In this document: piece after piece, positions 7,024-10,724 of the stretch
How positions within the stretch are numbered: the stretch's first letter is position 1
Layout of the letters: the number at the start of each line of letters is the position of its first letter
Source: Spirochaetales bacterium
GTDB lineage: Bacteria; Spirochaetota; Spirochaetia; DSM-27196; SLAA01
Direction of reading: 5' to 3'
Length of the DNA stretch: 10,724 nt
Assembly: GCA_007126415.1 (NCBI GenBank)
Contig: SLBH01000325.1
Span: forward strand, 1 to 10,724
Made by a program: the position numbers and the translations under genes
The notes under the pieces: generated by a model
What the model was told of the DNA's origin: nothing
Database searches by the model: none
The model's input: only the letters and a program-made list of their open reading frames with translations

Positions 7024-7536
7024 CTAATCCAGGTAGGCCCGTATGGATTCCACCAGCCAACAACCGTCGCAGTCGCCTTCGGTCTGCTCGACCAACAAGA
7101 ACCCGTACCGACGCTGCTCGCCGTCGGCGCTCACGACCGTCACGTCTTGCCGCGCAACCCTCCCGTCGAGCTCGAGCGGCCGATAACGCGCCTCGCGGTG
7201 GGCGACCAAGTCACGGTACGGACGACGCGTGAAGTGCTCGACGAACTCGTCGCGATCATCGAAGGCGGCGCGGAAATCCGGCGATGCGAAGGCGTACAAG
7301 AGCTCGCCGTCGAGCTCCTCACCGTCGGCCGCGGCGAATGCCTCGAGCTGTATGCGCACAACGTCCTCCGGCTCGAGCTCCGGGCTCGGCCCAACCGGCT
7401 CCCGAGGCGCCGGATCGAGTGCGGTTTCCACCACGGCACATCCAAATAACACCACAACAACCAACGGGGCCAGGGCGAGAACCGCCGAATGCAAGCGTGT
7501 CTCGGCACGCCCGTTGCGACCGTGATAATTCCTCAT
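7024..7536 (-). CDS. Putative lipoprotein, DUF4864-like
   Basis: The 170-residue protein has a hydrophobic segment (19-31) ending in LFGC (30-33), a plausible lipobox with Cys33 as the lipidated residue; Phe at -2 is atypical. Residues about 57-168 resemble DUF4864: VRIQLEAFAAAD start, FASPDFRAAF, a conserved Phe/Tyr pattern and a strand ending GCWLVESI. The function of that domain is unknown. It probably sits on a membrane facing the periplasm. AGGA lies 4 nt before the start. The downstream FAD oxidoreductase begins 5 nt after its stop, so both are likely one operon. The domain match is from memory of the family pattern. Confidence 0.8.
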   Translation of the reverse strand: MRNYHGRNGRAETRLHSAVLALAPLVVVVLFGCAVVETALDPAPREPVGPSPELEPEDVVRIQLEAFAAADGEELDGELLYAFASPDFRAAFDDRDEFVEHFTRRPYRDLVAHREARYRPLELDGRVARQDVTVVSADGEQRRYGFLLVEQTEGDCDGCWLVESIRAYLD

Positions 7537-7544
7537 ATCGTCCT

Positions 7545-7550
7545 ATTCTA
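7545..7550 (-). promoter_or_regulatory. Possible -10 box of the lipoprotein/oxidoreductase operon
   Basis: TAGAAT on the minus strand (7550-7545) lies 8 nt before the lipoprotein start, overlapping the region of its AGGA ribosome binding site. If used, the transcript would be nearly leaderless, which conflicts with using AGGA; only one of the two signals may be real. Confidence 0.3.
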
Positions 7551-7558
7551 CCGCAAAC

Positions 7559-7571
7559 TGCGACAATCGCA
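7559..7571. promoter_or_regulatory. Operator-like 13-bp inverted repeat in the divergent promoter region
   Basis: TGCGACAATCGCA has perfect 5-bp arms around CAA. It lies upstream of the minus-strand TAGAAT and is flanked by two CGCAAAC copies (7552-7558 and 7568-7574). The site could bind a regulator of the lipoprotein operon; this is inference. Confidence 0.35.
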
Positions 7572-7621
7572 AACAAGAACATCGTAAAGAACTCAACCGG
7601 GGCCGTCCAGAACTATACCGG

Positions 7622-7642
7622 ATTCACGACCGAATTCACGAC
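7622..7642 (+). repeat. 12-bp-period direct repeat upstream of the FAD/NAD(P) oxidoreductase
   Basis: ATTCACGAC occurs at 7622-7630 and again at 7634-7642, ending directly before the putative -35 box. The position suits an activator site, but a chance duplication is equally possible. Confidence 0.6.
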
Positions 7643-7671
7643 TTGCACAACCGCAGAACCGGTTCTATACT
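7643..7671 (+). promoter_or_regulatory. Putative promoter of the FAD/NAD(P) oxidoreductase, leaderless
   Basis: TTGCAC (7643-7648) and TATACT (7666-7671) are separated by exactly 17 nt. Initiation 7 nt past the -10 box would fall on the ATG at 7678, and no ribosome binding site precedes that ATG. The -35 box matches the consensus only in TTG. A second CTATACCGG at 7613-7621 resembles this -10 region and could be an alternative promoter. Confidence 0.55.
7655..7666. promoter_or_regulatory. 12-bp perfect palindrome in the promoter spacer
   Basis: AGAACCGGTTCT is fully self-complementary and sits between the putative -35 and -10 boxes, touching the first base of TATACT. That is a classical repressor or spacer-distorting regulator position. 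No regulator gene is adjacent. Confidence 0.45.
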
Positions 7672-7677
7672 GGCCCG

Positions 7678-8862
7678 ATGCTGGACTGGCTCATCCTGGG
7701 CGGCGGTATTCACGGCACCATCATCAGCCGTTACCTGCTGGCTCACGATTTGGTGGACTCCGACGGCCTGCGCGTCTTGGACCCGTACGAAACACCGCTT
7801 GCCGTATGGCGAAGAACAACCAAGGCGTGCGGGATGCGATACCTGCGCTCCCCGAGCAGTCACAACCTCGATATCGATTTTCGCGCGCTGCGGCGTTTCG
7901 CACGGCGTCCCGAGAATCGCGAACCGGCGCGCTTTATCGAGCCGTACCGACGCCCCGCTCTCGACCTGTTCAACGCCCATTCCGAGAATGTAATCGCTGC
8001 CCACGGGCTCGAGCATCTCCGCTTACTCGGGCGCGCAATCGAGATCAGTCGCCAAAACGGCGCAAAGCGGATTCGTACTCCCGAGACCAGTTTTCTCGCC
8101 AAGAATGTAGTGCTCGCGTTCGGCGACTCCGAGAGCCCGCTCTACCCCGACTGGTCGATGCAGGCTCGCCAGGACGGCGCACCGATCTCGCATGTGTTCA
8201 GCCCCGATTTTGATCCGCGGTTGCCGGAGGAACCGTACAACACGGTGGTCATCGGTGGCGGGATCACCGCGCTACAGAAGGCGTGTGAACTCGCGCGCGC
8301 CGGGATCACGCCGGTGACGGTTGTCTCACGACACCAAATCCGCGTCTCAACCTTCGACAGCAACCCGTGCTTTATCGGCCCTAGATGTCTGAACGAGTTT
8401 CAAGCGGAACGCGACTATCGCCGTCGTCGTGCCGTGATCGAAGCCGAACGGTTTCCGGGCTCGGTCCCGCGCGACGTCGCCGAGGACTTTGCCGCCTTGC
8501 GCGAGCAGAACATGGTCCGCTTCGTAAACGCCCATATCACCGCGGCGCAGGCCCAGCCCGACGGGACGGTGCGCCTGAGCTGCGGCGAGGACGAGACAGT
8601 GATCGAGAGCTCGTACGTTTTGCTTGCAACCGGGTTCCGACGGCGGATGTACAAGGCGCCGATCGTTCAGCAAACCACCAAGGAGTTTGGGCTGCCTACC
8701 GCCGACTGCGGGTTTCCGATCCCGCAACCGCACCTCGAATGGGGTGAGCGCATCTTCGTCACCGGAGCCTTAGCCGAGCTCGAGCTCGGACCACCGGCGA
8801 TGAACATCATCGGAGCGCACAATACCGCTCGCAGGATCGTTGCTGCGCTGTCGTCCAAATAG
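7678..8862 (+). CDS. FAD/NAD(P)-binding oxidoreductase
   Basis: The 394-residue protein carries two dinucleotide-binding motifs. The N-terminal LILGGGIHG (6-13) should bind FAD. A second Rossmann motif VVIGGGITA (190-198), followed by a strand ending in VSR, should bind NAD(P)H. An ATGFRR motif near 316-321 and a C-terminal GPPAMNIIGAHNTARRI block complete the two-dinucleotide flavoprotein pattern seen in flavin monooxygenases and thioredoxin-reductase-like enzymes. MRYLRSPSSHNLD (about 53-65) resembles a motif in FAD/NAD(P)-binding proteins related to N-hydroxylating monooxygenases. No CxxC redox pair is evident, arguing against a disulfide reductase. The substrate is unknown. The start ATG lies 6 nt after a TATACT box, and the Rossmann strand begins at residue 4. 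The gene is transcribed divergently from the lipoprotein operon. Confidence 0.88.
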   Translation: MLDWLILGGGIHGTIISRYLLAHDLVDSDGLRVLDPYETPLAVWRRTTKACGMRYLRSPSSHNLDIDFRALRRFARRPENREPARFIEPYRRPALDLFNAHSENVIAAHGLEHLRLLGRAIEISRQNGAKRIRTPETSFLAKNVVLAFGDSESPLYPDWSMQARQDGAPISHVFSPDFDPRLPEEPYNTVVIGGGITALQKACELARAGITPVTVVSRHQIRVSTFDSNPCFIGPRCLNEFQAERDYRRRRAVIEAERFPGSVPRDVAEDFAALREQNMVRFVNAHITAAQAQPDGTVRLSCGEDETVIESSYVLLATGFRRRMYKAPIVQQTTKEFGLPTADCGFPIPQPHLEWGERIFVTGALAELELGPPAMNIIGAHNTARRIVAALSSK

Positions 8863-8898
8863 CGTTTGCACCCGAAACGGCGTTTGCACACGAAAGCC
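8863..8898 (+). repeat. Tandem 18-bp repeat directly after the FAD/NAD(P) oxidoreductase stop codon
   Basis: CGTTTGCACCCGAAACGG (8863-8880) is followed at once by CGTTTGCACACGAAAGCC (8881-8898), with three substitutions. It begins at the base after the TAG stop. It may be a duplication in the 3' untranslated region. Confidence 0.8.
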
Positions 8899-8902
8899 GA
8901 TT

Positions 8903-8921
8903 CGCCGCGACGACCGCGGCG
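8903..8921. terminator. GC-rich hairpin between convergent genes
   Basis: CGCCGCG (8903-8909) and CGCGGCG (8915-8921) form a perfect 7-bp stem with a 5-nt loop. It lies between the rightward oxidoreductase stop (8862) and the leftward cyclase stop (8959), so it could stop or stabilise transcripts from both sides. No U-tract follows on either strand, so intrinsic termination is not established. Confidence 0.4.
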
Positions 8922-8958
8922 CAGTATCGCTTCAGCGCGCCGTCGTTTCGGTGGCGTA

Positions 8959-10416
8959 TCACTCCACCTGTTCGAGCTGTCCGCTGCGATTCTGGTACTC
9001 AACAATGCTCGCGAAGACGCTGTGAAACACCATCGGGAACACCACTCGGTGGAAATGCGCGTTCCGCAGAATCGCGTCCTTGCGCCGTTCGAAGTCTCCT
9101 ATAATGCGTTTCGATTCTCGCTCGATGAACTCCGCGTACGACCGAAAAGAAACGGGCTCACCCGGCAGATTGTCTTCCAACTGCTTGACGGTATCCTGAT
9201 ACTTACCGAGGTCCGACAACAGATCAAACAAGCTGTAGCGGGCTCGAACGAACTCCTCGATCTTGGCTTGGTTGTTTTCGAAGCGCGCGCGTAGGAGATC
9301 GTACTTCTTGGGGTTGATCGTCTCGAAAATGGTGCGCTTGCGTAGTTGGATCCCCTTGCGGCGAAAGAGATCCTCGATCGCGGACAGCACGAAGCGATTG
9401 CCACGATAGTACTGAATGAGCTCAACCAAACGACGAGCTCCGTGCCATTCACGGCGCAACAGGAGCTCGGCCTGCGAGCTAATTGCTTCCGGCAAACCGG
9501 GATTCACCTGAATGGTGTACGAATCAAACTCGGCGTTGTTCTTGTCTGCTATGCGCACCGTGCTGCGGCGAAACAGCTCGTGCTTGCTGATATCGCGGTA
9601 ATAGCCGAACAGCGCGTCGGCCTCTTTCTTGAACCGCTGGAAATACGCGTCCGCGACCCCGGTTTCTTCCAAGATCTCGTAGAAGCGCGCCGAGATCCGC
9701 ACGCCGCCGGCCGGCGCGGTGCTTTCCATACGCTTCGCTTCGATGACCGGCAAGCCGACCACGTCCCACTGCTTCGAGCCCTCCGGTCCAAAGTTGCCGA
9801 TCGTAACCTCGCCGATATTAGCACCGATACGAATGCGAATCTGAAACAAGGCGTTGATCGAGGATGCGAGGTCCATGTTGGTACGCAAGCTCGAGATAAT
9901 CTGAAACGCGCGCTCGAGCGTCGGCCGCTCGTGGGGAGCGACGCTTTCGGAGAGGAAACGATCGTTGGCTTGATTGAACAGTACACAGACGCGCTGCATC
10001 TCGACGCAGGTATAGAACAGCTCACGCGCGATATGTCGCTTGGCCTCCTCCGCTGTCATGTCACGCGTCTTTGGATCGATGACCCCGCCGTAATGAAACA
10101 TCAGGCTGTCGCCCTCGATCTTATTGAGGTACCCGCCGTGCCGCCTGAGAACACTGTTAAACGCGGTATACAGCCCGTTCAAGACATCTTGATTCTCCTT
10201 CGGGCTGAGGAACTTCGAGATGTAGGTATAATCGGCGATGTCCATGAAGGCCACGCCGATGCGCGCCTCGGTGGAGTCGGTCGGGAGGTGGCCCATCTCG
10301 AGCACCGCATCGATCAGCTGCTTAGGGAGATAATACTCCTCGATCTGTCGCCGCAACTCGTACTCATCACGGCTGATCTCGGTGCTGTGAGGTTGGTACC
10401 CCCAGTTCAGAGCCAT
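8959..10416 (-). CDS. Class III adenylate/guanylate cyclase-domain protein with unknown C-terminal domain
   Basis: The 485-residue cytosolic protein has a class III cyclase homology domain at about 50-245, likely making cAMP or cGMP. Aligned by motif to mycobacterial Rv1625c, it keeps metal-binding Asp59 (FMDIADYT) and Asp103 (KIEGDSLMF), base-selecting Lys99 and Asp218 (KQWDVVG), and transition-state Arg229. The Lys/Asp pair favours ATP. The catalytic Asn position is Ile225 (GLPVIEAKRME, where VNxAxR is usual). The distance from Asp103 to Asp218 is 115 residues against about 65 in Rv1625c, so a roughly 50-residue helical insertion lies near 115-195. Residues 250-485 are a mostly helical region I cannot assign. 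There is no transmembrane or recognisable sensor domain. AAGGGGG lies 5 nt before ATG. It is 45 nt downstream of the BRCT gene and may be cotranscribed with it. Confidence 0.9.
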   Translation of the reverse strand: MALNWGYQPHSTEISRDEYELRRQIEEYYLPKQLIDAVLEMGHLPTDSTEARIGVAFMDIADYTYISKFLSPKENQDVLNGLYTAFNSVLRRHGGYLNKIEGDSLMFHYGGVIDPKTRDMTAEEAKRHIARELFYTCVEMQRVCVLFNQANDRFLSESVAPHERPTLERAFQIISSLRTNMDLASSINALFQIRIRIGANIGEVTIGNFGPEGSKQWDVVGLPVIEAKRMESTAPAGGVRISARFYEILEETGVADAYFQRFKKEADALFGYYRDISKHELFRRSTVRIADKNNAEFDSYTIQVNPGLPEAISSQAELLLRREWHGARRLVELIQYYRGNRFVLSAIEDLFRRKGIQLRKRTIFETINPKKYDLLRARFENNQAKIEEFVRARYSLFDLLSDLGKYQDTVKQLEDNLPGEPVSFRSYAEFIERESKRIIGDFERRKDAILRNAHFHRVVFPMVFHSVFASIVEYQNRSGQLEQVE

Positions 10417-10461
10417 CGACGCCCCCTTACGGTCGTAAACACAGCTTAAATGGATAGGCGC

Positions 10462-10724
10462 TTAAGGAACCTGGGCCATTTGTAGGAATTCTTGTTCGCT
10501 AATGATCGGAATGTCAAGCTCTCGTGCTTTGCGACTCTTGGAGGAACCCGAGCCGGAGTCGTTTGTGACGAGATACGATACATCACTTGTTACAGAGTTT
10601 TTCACGACCCCTCCGGCGCGCTCCACCATCCGCTCGGCTTCGGAGCGTTTGAGGCTGTGCAAGCTACCGGTGAAGCAGAAGCTCGTGCCGAGCAACGGAG
10701 CATCGGCGTGCGGTTGTTGCAGGC
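10462..10724 (-). CDS. ligA: BRCT-domain C-terminus, probably NAD-dependent DNA ligase LigA (partial)
   Basis: The reading frame stays open to the right edge, so only the last 87 complete codons are present and the start lies outside the window. They form a BRCT domain: GTSFCFTGSL, a basic helix with KRSEAERMVERAGG, SVTSDVSYLVTND, a SGSGSSKSRKARELDIPII stretch and EQEFLQM at the end. A terminal BRCT of this form, with SK-x-x-KA-x-EL-x-I-x-II-x-E-x-EF, is typical of bacterial LigA, which seals nicks in DNA using NAD+. Other BRCT proteins (for example exonuclease-BRCT fusions) cannot be excluded without the upstream sequence. The TTG at 10695 is internal to the domain and not a plausible start. 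Confidence 0.72.
   Translation of the reverse strand, partial: LQQPHADAPLLGTSFCFTGSLHSLKRSEAERMVERAGGVVKNSVTSDVSYLVTNDSGSGSSKSRKARELDIPIISEQEFLQMAQVP

Noticed and set aside
7284..8213. 309-codon plus-strand ORF spanning the lipoprotein gene, the promoter region and the start of the next gene
   Set aside because: It crosses a divergent promoter and two supported genes in the wrong frame, and is Arg/Pro-rich without domains.
9346..10449. 367-codon plus-strand ORF opposite the cyclase gene
   Set aside because: It is antisense to a gene with clear catalytic motifs; its sequence shows no domain and is typical of GC-rich antisense frames.
1..10724. CRISPR array, transposon, phage or defence island
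   Set aside because: The repeats seen are single short duplications without regular spacers. No transposase, integrase, nuclease-helicase or toxin-antitoxin pair is encoded; the gene content is ordinary chromosomal.

Overview
This window is a GC-rich bacterial chromosome segment carrying eight genes: seven complete and one cut by the right edge. No mobile element, CRISPR array, rRNA or tRNA was seen. The BRCT tail at the right edge resembles, from memory, the C-terminus of spirochaete NAD-dependent DNA ligases. Together with the envelope protein and cytosolic cyclase types, this makes a free-living spirochaete a reasonable but unproven guess.

Layout. Positions 24-725 (minus) encode an exported methionine sulfoxide reductase B with a single cysteine. 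An AT-rich divergent promoter region (726-778) separates it from a rightward pair: a classical short-chain dehydrogenase (815-1732) and, overlapping it by 14 nt, a signal-anchored OmpA-domain protein (1719-3365). A 67-bp inverted-repeat element (3371-3437) follows. Next is a 628-residue protein of unknown family (3499-5385) whose start lies just downstream of a TATACT box. Converging on it is a leftward pair: a DUF4864-like lipoprotein (7024-7536), then 5 nt later a COG1233-type FAD oxidoreductase (5444-7018). A 141-bp divergent region with operator-like palindromes separates this pair from a rightward FAD/NAD(P)-binding oxidoreductase (7678-8862) that looks leaderless. A class III nucleotidyl cyclase (8959-10416, minus) converges on it. 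The cyclase lies 45 nt downstream of the end of the BRCT gene, probably ligA (10462 to the edge).

How the genes fit together. The content is mostly housekeeping and envelope or redox functions: methionine sulfoxide repair, three oxidoreductases, a peptidoglycan-anchoring protein and cyclic-nucleotide signalling. No single multi-gene system is evident. The points most worth a second look are: the cyclase, with one catalytic residue replaced, a roughly 50-residue insertion and an unassigned C-terminal domain; the unrecognised 628-residue protein; the single-cysteine MsrB; the 18-bp inverted repeat; possible leaderless promoters; and several short tandem duplications next to gene boundaries.
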